Origin: Parabacteroides goldsteinii
Lineage (GTDB): Bacteria > Bacteroidota > Bacteroidia > Bacteroidales > Tannerellaceae
Direction: 5' to 3'
Assembly (NCBI RefSeq): GCF_015550595.1
Contig: NZ_JADNBB010000009.1
Location: 124,001 to 188,000 of the forward strand
DNA length: 64,000 nucleotides
Of this stretch, positions 1-8,608 are shown one piece after another; position 1 is the stretch's first letter; the number at the start of each line of letters is the position of its first letter. The translations under genes were made by a program, and so were the position numbers. Under the pieces are notes generated by a model. It made no database searches, was not told the origin of the DNA, and worked only from the letters and a program-made list of their open reading frames with translations.

Positions 1-1
1 T

Positions 2-1663
2 ATTTCGCTGATCTCCCCTCCTCCCCACCATGATATTTATTCGATCGAAGATCTGGCACAACTGATCTTCGACCTGAAGAATGTCAATCCGAAAGCAGAG
101 ATCAGTGTCAAACTGGTATCGGAAAGTGGTGTCGGAACGATCGCCGCCGGTGTTGCCAAGGCGAAGGCCGACCGTATTGTCATCTCCGGGGCAGAAGGAG
201 GAACAGGTGCATCACCGATCAGTTCGATCCGTTATGCGGGATTACCCCCCGAACTGGGTTTGTCGGAGACGCAGCAGACATTGGTCATGAACAATCTGCG
301 CGGACAAGTCCGCCTGCAAACCGACGGGCAACTGAAGACCGGACGCGATATCGTCCTGATGGCAATGCTGGGAGCCGAAGAATTTGGTTTTGCAACCTCT
401 GCCCTGATCGTCCTGGGTTGTGTCATGATGCGCAAATGTCATATGAATACCTGCCCTGTCGGCGTTGCGACACAAGATGAAGAGCTGAGGAAACGTTTCC
501 ACGGAAGGCACGAGTATCTGGTGAACTTCTTTACTTTCCTGGCGGAAGAAGTTCGCGAATACTTGGCTGAGATAGGTTACAGCAAGCTGGATGATATCAT
601 CGGACGGACGGATCTCATTGTGGATAAACGAACTCATGGCACACAGATGACGCAGATCGAACAGATGACCACAGATCAAAATCTAAAAAATCTGCGTAAA
701 TTCCCCAAACCTGTGTCATCTGCGTACCGTAAATCTGATTTACTGGACTTCTCCCACCTGTTGCATCTTCCGGAACAAGCGGCTCACACTGCTATCCATC
801 ATGTGACCAATCAGGTACATCAAATAGAGAATGTGAAAGATACGGACATCATCCGCCATGCACAGGCAGCCATCGAACAGCAGCAGGAAGTATCGCTCGA
901 TTATGCCATCGCCAACACAGACCGCAGCGTCGGTGCCATGCTTTCCGGCGAAATAGCCAAACGTTACGGAAACGCCGGACTGCCGGAACATACGCTCAAT
1001 ATAAAATTCAAAGGTTCAGCCGGACAGAGCTTCGGAGCCTTCCTTGCCCACGGCGTCCATTTCCGTCTGGAAGGAGAAGCGAACGATTATCTCGGAAAAG
1101 GTCTTAGCGGCGGACGGATCAGCCTGATGCCTCCGATACGTTCCACCTTCGTTGCCGAGGACAATACGATTGCCGGTAATACCTTATTATATGGGGCAAC
1201 CGGCGGAGAAGTCTACATCAACGGCCGTGTCGGCGAACGTTTCTGCGTGCGCAACAGCGGAGCCATAGCCGTGGTGGAAGGTGTCGGCGACCATTGCTGC
1301 GAATATATGACCGGAGGCCGTGTTGTCGTCCTCGGACGCACAGGCCGCAACTTTGCTGCCGGAATGAGCGGCGGCGTGGCCTACATATGGAACAAGGAGG
1401 GCGATTTCGATTATTACTGCAATATGGAAATGGTCGAACTCTCCCTGGTCGAAGACAGTGCCACCCGCAAGGAACTACATGAACTGATCCGTAAGCACTA
1501 CCACTACACAGGCAGCCATCTGGCCGGAAAGATATTGGAGAACTGGGATAAACAGGTAGATGAATTCATCCGAATCGTCCCGATCGAATACAAGAAAGTC
1601 CTGCAGGAAGAACAGATGAAAAAGTTGCAGCAGAAGATTGCGGAGATGCAACGAGATTATTAA
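2..1663 (+). CDS. gltB: Glutamate synthase large subunit, C-terminal part (5' end outside window)
   Basis: The reading frame is open from base 2, so the start lies left of the window; about 553 C-terminal residues are present. GltB converts glutamine plus 2-oxoglutarate to two glutamates with GltD. Visible parts are the end of the FMN-binding synthase domain (GAEGGTGASP near 190-220), the 3Fe-4S cysteines spaced C-x5-C-x4-C in CVMMRKCHMNTC (about 418-465), and the C-terminal GXGXG beta-helix domain with repeated GG motifs (about 1010-1400). Between these two domains there is an extra segment of about 30 residues encoded by a palindromic DNA stretch (see 641-725). gltD follows 33 bases downstream, and asnB after that, so this is an ammonia-assimilation operon. 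Identification is firm. Confidence 0.96.
   Translation: MSLISPPPHHDIYSIEDLAQLIFDLKNVNPKAEISVKLVSESGVGTIAAGVAKAKADRIVISGAEGGTGASPISSIRYAGLPPELGLSETQQTLVMNNLRGQVRLQTDGQLKTGRDIVLMAMLGAEEFGFATSALIVLGCVMMRKCHMNTCPVGVATQDEELRKRFHGRHEYLVNFFTFLAEEVREYLAEIGYSKLDDIIGRTDLIVDKRTHGTQMTQIEQMTTDQNLKNLRKFPKPVSSAYRKSDLLDFSHLLHLPEQAAHTAIHHVTNQVHQIENVKDTDIIRHAQAAIEQQQEVSLDYAIANTDRSVGAMLSGEIAKRYGNAGLPEHTLNIKFKGSAGQSFGAFLAHGVHFRLEGEANDYLGKGLSGGRISLMPPIRSTFVAEDNTIAGNTLLYGATGGEVYINGRVGERFCVRNSGAIAVVEGVGDHCCEYMTGGRVVVLGRTGRNFAAGMSGGVAYIWNKEGDFDYYCNMEMVELSLVEDSATRKELHELIRKHYHYTGSHLAGKILENWDKQVDEFIRIVPIEYKKVLQEEQMKKLQQKIAEMQRDY
641..725 (+). repeat. Palindromic in-frame insertion inside gltB
   Basis: Bases 641-656 (acacagatgacgcaga) pair with 710-725 (cctgtgtcatctgcgt) with 13 Watson-Crick pairs and one G-U pair in 16. 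An inner pair cagat 672-676 / atctg 690-694 adds to the structure. The stretch is translated in frame as a hydrophilic linker (THGTQMTQIEQ onward) between the FMN and GXGXG domains. It looks like a dispersed palindromic element tolerated in a loop. That it is mobile is inference. Confidence 0.6.
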
Positions 1664-1696
1664 ACTGATTTTTTTGATATTAGACATTTTAACATC

Positions 1697-3118
1697 ATGG
1701 GAAATCCAAGAGCATTCCTCACCATACATAGACAAGAAGCAGGCTATCGTCCTGTAGAAGATCGTATCGACGATTTCAGCGAAGTAGAACAAACACTCAA
1801 CAGCAGCGATCGCCGCCGTCAGGCTTCCCGTTGCATGGACTGTGGCGTTCCTTTCTGCCATTGGGCTTGCCCGCTCGGAAACAAACAACCGGAATGGCAA
1901 GACTTCCTTTACAAAGGACAATGGCGTGAAGCCTATCACGTACTGGAACAGACCTGCGACTTTCCGGAGTTTACCGGCCGCATCTGCCCTGCCCTCTGCG
2001 AAAAAAGCTGCGTGCTGAAACTGAGTTGCGACGAACCCGTTACCATCCGTGAAAATGAAGTCGCCATCATCGAGGCCGCCTTCCGCGAAGGTTTTGTACA
2101 GCCGGTCACCCCCGTACGTAACGGTAAACGCGTTGCCGTCATAGGTAGCGGACCGGCAGGACTGACTGTTGCCAACCGGCTCAACCGCAAAGGATACGAA
2201 ATCACAGTCTTTGAAAAAGATGAACTACCGGGTGGCCTGCTCCGTTTCGGCATCCCGAACTTCAAACTGAGCAAAAACATCATCGACCGGCGTATCCGCC
2301 TGATGGAAAAGGAAGGTATCCGGTTCCGGGTCAACACCATGGTAGGAAAAGAAATCCTTGCCAAGGATATAGTAAAGGAATACGATGCCGTCTGTGTCGC
2401 CATCGGAGCAGAAACTCCCCGTGACTTGCCGATCGAAGGCCGTAACCTGAAAGGCGTTCATTTCGCCCTCGAACTGCTGGGACAACAAAACCGTCTTTTG
2501 GAAGGTATCGTCATCCCTCCCAAAAACATCATCAACTGTAAAGGCAAGAAAGTTCTCGTCATCGGCGGCGGCGATACCGGAAGCGACTGTGTAGGAACAG
2601 CCAACCGCCACGGTGCAGCAAGCGTGACACAGATCGAAATTATGCCGCAACCTCCCGTCGGTCATAACCCTGAAACTCCCTGGCCCATGTACCCACAGGT
2701 ACTAAAGACCAGCAGTAGCCATGAAGAAGGTTGTCTTCGCCGGTGGAATCTCGCTTCCAGCCGTTTCGTCGGAGATAAAAATACGTTGAAAGGCGTAGAA
2801 GTGGAAGAGGTAGAATGGCACTCATCTGCAAACGGAGGCCGTCCCGAAATGAAACTGACGGGAAAGAAAGAGATCATCGAAGCCGACCTCGTATTCCTGG
2901 CTATGGGCTTTGTCCATCCCGAACAGGAAGGTCTTGTCAAAGAGCTTTCACTGGCAGTAGATACCCGGAAAAACATTGTCGTCGACCATCAGCACCAAAT
3001 AGCCGACAGCAAACTATTCGCCTGCGGCGATGCCGTCAGCGGTGCCAGCCTGGTCGTCCGCGCCATGGCTTCGGGCAGGGAAACGGCAAAAGCAATAGAC
3101 AACTATCTAACAAAATAA
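1697..3118 (+). CDS. gltD: Glutamate synthase small subunit
   Basis: This 473-residue protein is the NAD(P)H-oxidising partner of GltB and passes electrons by FAD and 4Fe-4S clusters to the large subunit. Two N-terminal ferredoxin-like cysteine groups are visible: C46, C49, C54, C58 and C97, C101, C105, C111. The FAD loop GSGPAG is at about 150-155 and the second nucleotide-binding loop GGGDTGSDC at about 290-298. Length is normal for the beta subunit. It starts 33 bases after gltB ends and stops 13 bases before asnB, so the three are very probably cotranscribed. Confidence 0.96.
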   Translation: MGNPRAFLTIHRQEAGYRPVEDRIDDFSEVEQTLNSSDRRRQASRCMDCGVPFCHWACPLGNKQPEWQDFLYKGQWREAYHVLEQTCDFPEFTGRICPALCEKSCVLKLSCDEPVTIRENEVAIIEAAFREGFVQPVTPVRNGKRVAVIGSGPAGLTVANRLNRKGYEITVFEKDELPGGLLRFGIPNFKLSKNIIDRRIRLMEKEGIRFRVNTMVGKEILAKDIVKEYDAVCVAIGAETPRDLPIEGRNLKGVHFALELLGQQNRLLEGIVIPPKNIINCKGKKVLVIGGGDTGSDCVGTANRHGAASVTQIEIMPQPPVGHNPETPWPMYPQVLKTSSSHEEGCLRRWNLASSRFVGDKNTLKGVEVEEVEWHSSANGGRPEMKLTGKKEIIEADLVFLAMGFVHPEQEGLVKELSLAVDTRKNIVVDHQHQIADSKLFACGDAVSGASLVVRAMASGRETAKAIDNYLTK

Positions 3119-3131
3119 AACAATAACGATT

Positions 3132-4796
3132 ATGTGTGGCATTACAGCAATATTCAACATTCGTGAAGGTGCATCCGCCCTTCGTGTCCAAGCTTTGGAA
3201 ATGAGTAAACGAATCCGTCACCGCGGACCGGACTGGAGCGGCATCTATCAGGGACGCACTGCCATCCTTGCCCACGAACGCCTCTCCATCGTCGACCCTG
3301 CCTCCGGTGGTCAGCCTCTGAAAAGCAAAGACGGTAAACTGATCCTGACTGTGAACGGTGAAATCTACAACCACCGTGAAATCCGTCAGGAATTAAAAGA
3401 TGAATACGAATTCATGACCGGTTCCGACTGCGAAGTCATCCTCGCCCTCTACCGCAAGTATGGTACCGGCTGCGTCGAACGGTTAAGTGGTATCTTTGCC
3501 TTCGCACTCTACGACGAAGAAAACGACACTTACCTGATCGCCCGCGATCCTATCGGCGTTATCCCTCTGTATATGGGTTACGACGATCACGGACACTTAC
3601 TCGTCTCTTCTGAACTAAAAGGTCTGGAAGGTTTCGCTACCATCTACAATCAATTCAAGCCGGGCCATTACTTTTACAGTAAAGATACCGACCTGACGAA
3701 ATGGTACCTGCGCGATTGGATGGATTACGAGAACGTAAAAGACAATCAGGCCAGCGCAACAGCGTTGCACGATGCCCTTGAAGCCGCCGTCCAGCGCCAA
3801 CTGATGAGTGACGTTCCCTACGGCGTCCTGCTTTCCGGTGGCCTGGACTCATCCATTATCTCTGCCATCGCAAAGAAATACGCCGCCAAACGTATCGAGA
3901 CAGGCAGTAAAGCAGATGCCTGGTGGCCCCGGCTCCACTCCTTCGCCATCGGCCTGAAAGGTGCTCCCGACCTGATCGCCGCCCAAAAGGTAGCCGACTA
4001 TATCGGCACCGTCCACCACGAAATCAACTATACTGTGCAGGAAGGCCTCGATGCCATCCGCGACGTGATCTACTATATCGAAACCTACGATGTGACGACC
4101 GTCCGTGCATCCACCCCGATGTACCTCCTGTCCCGCGTAATCAAAAGTATGGGTATCAAGATGGTGTTAAGCGGCGAAGGAGCCGACGAAATCTTCGGTG
4201 GTTATCTCTATTTCCACAAGGCTCCCGATGCCAAAGCATTCCACGAAGAGACCTTGCGTAAGATAAGTAAATTGTACCTGTATGATTGCCTGCGTGCCAA
4301 CAAGAGCCTTTGTGCCTGGGGAGTGGAAGGCCGTGTTCCCTTCCTCGACAAAGAGTTCCTGGATGTGGCGATGCGTCTGAACCCCACGGCTAAAATGTGT
4401 CCGGGCAAGACCATCGAAAAGAAAATCCTCCGCGAAGCCTTTGCCGATATGCTTCCTGACGAAATCGCCTGGCGTCAGAAAGAACAGTTCTCCGACGGCG
4501 TGGGCTATAGCTGGATCGATACGTTGAAGAAGCTTACTTCCGAACTGGTTTCCGACCAACAAATGGCAAACGCCGCCAACCGTTTCCCGATCAATCCTCC
4601 ACAAAACAAAGAGGAATACTACTATCGCACGATCTTTGAAGAACATTTCCCCAGTGAAAGTGCCGCGAGAAGTGTTCCCTCCGTCCCGAGCGTCGCCTGC
4701 TCTACTGCTGAAGCATTGGCGTGGGATGCTACTTTCAGTAATATGAACGAACCGAGCGGACGCGCCATCAAAGGAGTACATGAAGCGGCTTACTGA
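3132..4796 (+). CDS. asnB: Asparagine synthetase B, glutamine-hydrolysing
   Basis: AsnB makes asparagine from aspartate, ATP and glutamine. The 554-residue length matches the family. The protein starts MCGI, so Cys2 is the class II amidotransferase nucleophile once Met is removed; RHRGPD (about 29-34) and the NGEIYNH segment (75-81) belong to the glutaminase half. The synthetase half has the ATP pyrophosphatase loop SGGLDSS at 235-241. The start codon lies 13 bases after gltD. A second, unrelated asparagine synthetase (AsnA) is encoded at 18184-19218, so the cell can use either glutamine or free ammonia. Confidence 0.96.
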   Translation: MCGITAIFNIREGASALRVQALEMSKRIRHRGPDWSGIYQGRTAILAHERLSIVDPASGGQPLKSKDGKLILTVNGEIYNHREIRQELKDEYEFMTGSDCEVILALYRKYGTGCVERLSGIFAFALYDEENDTYLIARDPIGVIPLYMGYDDHGHLLVSSELKGLEGFATIYNQFKPGHYFYSKDTDLTKWYLRDWMDYENVKDNQASATALHDALEAAVQRQLMSDVPYGVLLSGGLDSSIISAIAKKYAAKRIETGSKADAWWPRLHSFAIGLKGAPDLIAAQKVADYIGTVHHEINYTVQEGLDAIRDVIYYIETYDVTTVRASTPMYLLSRVIKSMGIKMVLSGEGADEIFGGYLYFHKAPDAKAFHEETLRKISKLYLYDCLRANKSLCAWGVEGRVPFLDKEFLDVAMRLNPTAKMCPGKTIEKKILREAFADMLPDEIAWRQKEQFSDGVGYSWIDTLKKLTSELVSDQQMANAANRFPINPPQNKEEYYYRTIFEEHFPSESAARSVPSVPSVACSTAEALAWDATFSNMNEPSGRAIKGVHEAAY

Positions 4797-4810
4797 CCGT
4801 GACAATAAAA

Positions 4811-4880
4811 GTGTTTCACTATGATGAAACAGTTGTTTCTCCTAAGTGAAACACTTGTTTCTTCCTAATGAAACACTTTC
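4811..4880. repeat. Short tandem palindromic units between convergent asnB and cupin gene
   Basis: The gap holds about three units of 21-23 bases with the core TGAAACA-s-TTGTTTCT followed by yCCTA, at 4824-4844, 4845-4867 and a partial copy at 4868-4880. Outer arms gtgtttcact (4811-4820) and agtgaaacac (4845-4854) are perfect inverted repeats. It could end transcription from both sides. A similar layout with a different core occurs at 35641-35692. Confidence 0.6.
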
Positions 4881-4912
4881 AAGGTTATAGTCTTCCGGGT
4901 AACTTCCGGCAG

Positions 4913-5251
4913 TTATAAAAAATCTTCCCTAACCGGACTAAACGTATCGATCAACACACCGGCTTCCACACATTCGCATCCATGCAAAACACCCGGTTTC
5001 ATATAAACACCATCTCCTGTCCTAACGATCTTTGCTTCCCCGTCCGTCGTAAACTTAAACACGCCACTGGCCACATAAGTAGTCTGTGTATGCGGATGTG
5101 TATGAGGTGCCCCGACTGCTCCGGTCTCAAACTTCACCTTTACCATCATCAAATCATCATTATATCCCATGATCTGACGCTGCACGCCTCCTCCGAGGTC
5201 TTGCCATTCTATCTTTTCTTCAAATTGAAAATTAGCACTTTCCTGATTCAT
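4913..5251 (-). CDS. Small single-domain cupin protein
   Basis: This is a 112-residue beta-barrel cupin. The first cupin motif is visible as HTHPHTQTTYVASGVFKF (two metal-ligand histidines and a downstream residue cluster) and the second as GDGVYMKPGVLHGCE. Such proteins bind a metal or a small molecule; the substrate cannot be told from sequence. I place the start at the ATG at 5251 (MNQESANF), which has AAGGAAAT just upstream; a longer in-frame start at 5314 adds residues with no cupin character. It is convergent with asnB and divergent from the GH89 gene. Confidence 0.8.
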   Translation of the reverse strand: MNQESANFQFEEKIEWQDLGGGVQRQIMGYNDDLMMVKVKFETGAVGAPHTHPHTQTTYVASGVFKFTTDGEAKIVRTGDGVYMKPGVLHGCECVEAGVLIDTFSPVREDFL

Positions 5252-5306
5252 AATTTCCTTTTCATTAATTCGTTGTTCAATGCGTAAAGATAACTGATAA
5301 TGTAGT

Positions 5307-5341
5307 TTTTTCAAATATCCATAGGGTATTCACTATCTTTA
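5307..5341 (+). promoter_or_regulatory. Possible Bacteroidetes-type promoter for the GH89 gene
   Basis: TATCTTTA at 5334-5341 differs by one base from the -7 consensus TAnnTTTG. A T-rich block at 5305-5311 lies about 22 bases upstream as a weak -33 element. It is in the divergent gap before the start at 5432. Confidence 0.35.
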
Positions 5342-5431
5342 CACGTCAATTATCTGATATATTAGAAATACTGCTAATTCTTTTATACATGAAAAACATT
5401 ACATATTGAATACTAAATAAGTTTTTATCAA

Positions 5432-7651
5432 ATGAAATTGCGACTGATTTTATGTTGCCTTTTACTATCCATCGGAAGTATATGGGCAAAAGATGATGTA
5501 AGAAAAGCCTCGGAGGCTCTGATCAAACGGGTAATCCCAGAAAAGGCTACTTCGTTTAAAGTAGAAACGATTCAAGCAGAAGACGGTAAAGACCGTTTTG
5601 AAATCGAATCCAAAGGCAATAAAATTATATTACGGGGAAACAACGGAGTATCTGTAGCCTCCGCACTTTATCATTACTTGAAATATTATTGTAATGCGCA
5701 TATGTCATGGAACGGGGATAATCTGAATCTCCCGTCACGTCTCCCTAAAGTTCCGGAAAAGGTCGTGTGTCCGACAGCTTTCGATCATCGTGTCTATCTG
5801 AATTATTGTACCGTCAGCTACACAATGGCCTGGTGGGACTGGAAACGTTGGCAACGCGAAATTGACTGGATGGCTATGCACGGTATCAATATGCCCCTGG
5901 CTGTAATCGGCCAGGAAGCTGTTTGGCAAAATACTTTACGCCGGTTTAAAATGAATGACGATGAGATCCGTACATTCCTGGTCGGTCCGGCTTTCCAGGC
6001 ATGGCAATGGATGACGAATATCGAAACATACGGAGGTCCGCTGCCACAATCGTGGATTGATTCCCACAAAGAACTCGGACAGCAAATCCTGGAACGCCAG
6101 CGCGAACTGGGAATGACTCCTATCCTACAAAGTTTCACAGGTTTCGTGCCGGTCAAACTGAAAGAGAAATATCCCGAAGCCCGTATCAAAGATAAGAATC
6201 GTTGGTGTAATGCGTTTACCGCCACCGTACAGCTGGACCCGCTGGATCCTTTATTCAAAGAAATGGGGCAAGCTTTTTTGGAAGAACAACAAAAGCTATA
6301 CGGAACAAACCATATTTATGCCGCCGATCCTTTTCACGAAGGGGCTGCTCCCAGCAATGAGAAGTCATATCTTGAAGCAGTAGGAAAAGTGATATGGGAA
6401 GTTGCCTCCGGTTTCGACCCCGAAGCCATCATAGCGATGCAAACCTGGTCGTTACGTGAGGCTATTGCCCGCACATTCCCACAAGATCGTCTGCTCTTAT
6501 TGGATTTAGGAGGCTGGAACGTAGAGAAGTTCAACAGCTTCTGGAACTATCCGTATGTAGCGGGTGTATTGCATAATTACGGCGGACGTGTTTATATGGG
6601 AGGAAATCTGCCATTATATGCCAGAAATGCACATGAATTGAAGAAAAGCCCTAAAGGAGGGAATATACAGGGAATCGGTCTTTTTCCGGAAGCAATCGAA
6701 CATAATCCGGTCGTTTACGAACTGTCTACAGAAATAACCTGGATGCAGAATGCTCCGGTATTGGAACAGTGGGTCATGGATTATGCACGTGCCCGTTACG
6801 GAAAACTACCCCAAGGAGCCGAACAAGGCTGGAGAGTATTACTGGAAACGGTATATAGCAATAAAGCTGGCAGATTACCTAGTACAGAAAGTGTTATGTG
6901 TGCCCGCCCGGCTTTAAATATCCAGAAAGTGGCAGCCAATGGTGACTTGAGCCGCCCCTATTCTACTTCCCGTTTATGGGATGCCGTCAATTATTTCCTC
7001 CAGGCATCCGATGACCTGAAAGCAAGCGACACCTACCGATATGACCTGGTCGATGTCATGCGCCAATGTCTTTCCGATCTTTCTCTGCCTTTACAAAAAC
7101 AAATAACAGAGGCTTATCAGTCTGGAGATAATGAGAAATTACAACAGGCAGGAGATCAATTCCTCACATTAATCGATGACTTCGACCGGTTACTGGGAAC
7201 CCGTTCCACCTTCTTACTTGGCAAATGGATAAAAGAAGCGCGTCAATGGGGAACAACAGACGAAGAAAAAGATTTATACGAATGGAATGCGCGTACCTTA
7301 GTAACGGTATGGGGGCCGAAACATCCATCTGCCCACCTGTTTGAATACTCGAACCGCCAATGGGCAGGTTTAATGAAAAGTTATTATAAGCCTCGTTGGG
7401 AAAAATTCATCAGTTATCTGAAAGTCCAACCTAAAGGTGAATGGCGTTATGATGAACAGTATATCCGTAAATCATTGGCTGAACGCCCGGCTTTGGATGC
7501 AAGCGATTTCTATACCCGGCTGACCAATTGGGAATATGAATGGGCCTTCAATAAAGAAACCTATTCGGATACACCGCAAGGGGACGAAATCGAAATAGTA
7601 AAGGAGTTATATGCCAAATGGCTTCCGGTAATGAAACAAGTAAGTAAATAA
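5432..7651 (+). CDS. Alpha-N-acetylglucosaminidase, family GH89 (NAGLU-like), secreted
   Basis: The 739-residue protein begins with a signal peptide (hydrophobic 4-18, IWAKDD). It then follows the three NAGLU domains: an N-terminal alpha/beta domain, a TIM barrel with the family block YLNYCTVSYTMAWWDWKRW (122-140) and GINMPLAVIGQEAVWQ, and a C-terminal helical domain. By comparison with human NAGLU (E316, E446), E303 in FHEGAAP and E420 in LFPEAIEHNP are the likely catalytic glutamates. GH89 enzymes release terminal alpha-linked GlcNAc, found in mucins (GlcNAc alpha-1,4-Gal) and heparan sulfate. It lies upstream of, and in the same direction as, the sigma/FecR/SusCD genes, but a strong hairpin separates them. 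Confidence 0.92.
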   Translation: MKLRLILCCLLLSIGSIWAKDDVRKASEALIKRVIPEKATSFKVETIQAEDGKDRFEIESKGNKIILRGNNGVSVASALYHYLKYYCNAHMSWNGDNLNLPSRLPKVPEKVVCPTAFDHRVYLNYCTVSYTMAWWDWKRWQREIDWMAMHGINMPLAVIGQEAVWQNTLRRFKMNDDEIRTFLVGPAFQAWQWMTNIETYGGPLPQSWIDSHKELGQQILERQRELGMTPILQSFTGFVPVKLKEKYPEARIKDKNRWCNAFTATVQLDPLDPLFKEMGQAFLEEQQKLYGTNHIYAADPFHEGAAPSNEKSYLEAVGKVIWEVASGFDPEAIIAMQTWSLREAIARTFPQDRLLLLDLGGWNVEKFNSFWNYPYVAGVLHNYGGRVYMGGNLPLYARNAHELKKSPKGGNIQGIGLFPEAIEHNPVVYELSTEITWMQNAPVLEQWVMDYARARYGKLPQGAEQGWRVLLETVYSNKAGRLPSTESVMCARPALNIQKVAANGDLSRPYSTSRLWDAVNYFLQASDDLKASDTYRYDLVDVMRQCLSDLSLPLQKQITEAYQSGDNEKLQQAGDQFLTLIDDFDRLLGTRSTFLLGKWIKEARQWGTTDEEKDLYEWNARTLVTVWGPKHPSAHLFEYSNRQWAGLMKSYYKPRWEKFISYLKVQPKGEWRYDEQYIRKSLAERPALDASDFYTRLTNWEYEWAFNKETYSDTPQGDEIEIVKELYAKWLPVMKQVSK

Positions 7652-7668
7652 GAAACTGCTTTGCTAGT

Positions 7669-7721
7669 ACAAAAGATGCAATAGGGTCATTCAATTATAT
7701 AATAAAAATTGCATCTTTTGT
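7669..7721 (+). terminator. Hairpin after the GH89 gene
   Basis: Arms acaaaagatgcaat (7669-7682) and attgcatcttttgt (7708-7721) are a perfect 14-bp inverted repeat 18 bases after the GH89 stop codon. The second arm contains a T-run, which fits a terminator. Confidence 0.6.
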
Positions 7722-7725
7722 TTCA

Positions 7726-7926
7726 GTTCTTGAAGAACTATTGCATCCACGTGGTGCAAATATAGGACATTTTCACAATAAATCGTTAAAAATCCGTGGC
7801 TAATCAAATGTGTCTTTGTTTTAAGCATTTTTTATCCGTGATATCTTTTTACATCTAATTTTTCCTTTACAAATTGACAACCAGCTGATTATCATTTGTG
7901 ATTTTTACCAGAGTTCTTCAAGAACT
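7726..7926. promoter_or_regulatory. Intergenic control region before the ECF sigma gene, with two mirror dyads
   Basis: The gap 7652-7967 holds no gene. Dyads AGTTCTTgAAGAACT (7726-7740) and AGTTCTTcAAGAACT (7912-7926) are reverse complements of each other and bracket about 170 bases. A third dyad centred on CCACGTGG is at 7743-7759. TAGGA (7763-7767), 16 nt, CGTTA (7784-7788) is a weak version of the ECF promoter seen at 8565 and 9666. Which protein binds the dyads is unknown. Confidence 0.45.
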
Positions 7927-7967
7927 ACATACTATTTAAAAATCATAGCTACCCCGCCATAAACAAA

Positions 7968-8546
7968 ATGAAGGAAAAGGAAACAAATTTTATTGACAGT
8001 TTATTTTGGAAAATTGCGATAAAAGATGATGAAATAGCATTTCGTACTCTTTTTTTTCAATTCTTCTCTCCTTTATGTGTCTTTGCTCATAGATATATCG
8101 ACTGTTGGGAAACATGTGAGGACATCGTACAGGAGACCTTTTTCAAAATATGGAAAAACAGAAAAAACATAGAAATCAATACATCCAGTCGTAACTTTCT
8201 TATTACCAGCGTCAAAAACACATGTATAGATTTTCTTCGTAAACAGGAAACAGAACAAAACTGGCAGCAAAAAGAAATCGAGAATAACACGTTGCAATAT
8301 ACGTCTGGAGACATTTACTCGACCATAGAGTTAGAACAGATGCTCTCCACAGCACTTACCAAACTTCCAGACAATATCCGGATCGTCTTTGAGAAAAACA
8401 GGTTCGAAGGTATGACCTATACTGAAATTGCAGCAGAACACAATATCTCGGTCAAGACAGTTGAAGCTTATATGACAAAAGCTTTAAAACATCTCCGGAT
8501 CGAGTTAAAGGATTATTTGCCGCTAATGATTTTGTTGCTTTGGTAA
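7968..8546 (+). CDS. ECF-type RNA polymerase sigma-70 factor
   Basis: This 192-residue protein has region 2 (YIDCWETCEDIVQETFFKIW, -10 recognition and core binding) and region 4 (LPDNIRIVFEKNRFEGMTYTEIAAEHNISVKTVEAYMTKA, helix-turn-helix) with no region 1.1 or 3, the ECF layout. It belongs to the Bacteroidetes expansion that pairs with FecR anti-sigma factors and STN-domain SusC receptors. fecR begins 62 bases downstream and susC follows. The expected circuit is: glycan binds SusC, FecR releases the sigma factor, and sigma activates the fecR/susCD promoters. Confidence 0.93.
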   Translation: MKEKETNFIDSLFWKIAIKDDEIAFRTLFFQFFSPLCVFAHRYIDCWETCEDIVQETFFKIWKNRKNIEINTSSRNFLITSVKNTCIDFLRKQETEQNWQQKEIENNTLQYTSGDIYSTIELEQMLSTALTKLPDNIRIVFEKNRFEGMTYTEIAAEHNISVKTVEAYMTKALKHLRIELKDYLPLMILLLW

Positions 8547-8564
8547 TAAAAACACTCTTTAACA

Positions 8565-8593
8565 TAGGGTTTCCCATATGTTATACGTCTAAT
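8565..8593 (+). promoter_or_regulatory. ECF-type promoter before fecR
   Basis: TAGGG (8565-8569), spacer of 16, CGTCTAAT (8586-8593). The same two blocks recur before susC at 9666-9695, and both are preceded by CA (CATAGGG). The CGTC core and spacing are typical of ECF sigma promoters. A transcript would start only a few bases before the GTG at 8609, giving a very short leader. Confidence 0.6.
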
Positions 8594-8608
8594 TTATAAA
8601 AAGTAAAA

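Noticed and set aside
1-259. gltB as a truncated gene starting at the first Met in the open frame (260)
   Set aside because: The frame is open to the left edge and encodes conserved FMN-domain sequence, so the gene is cut by the window, not broken.
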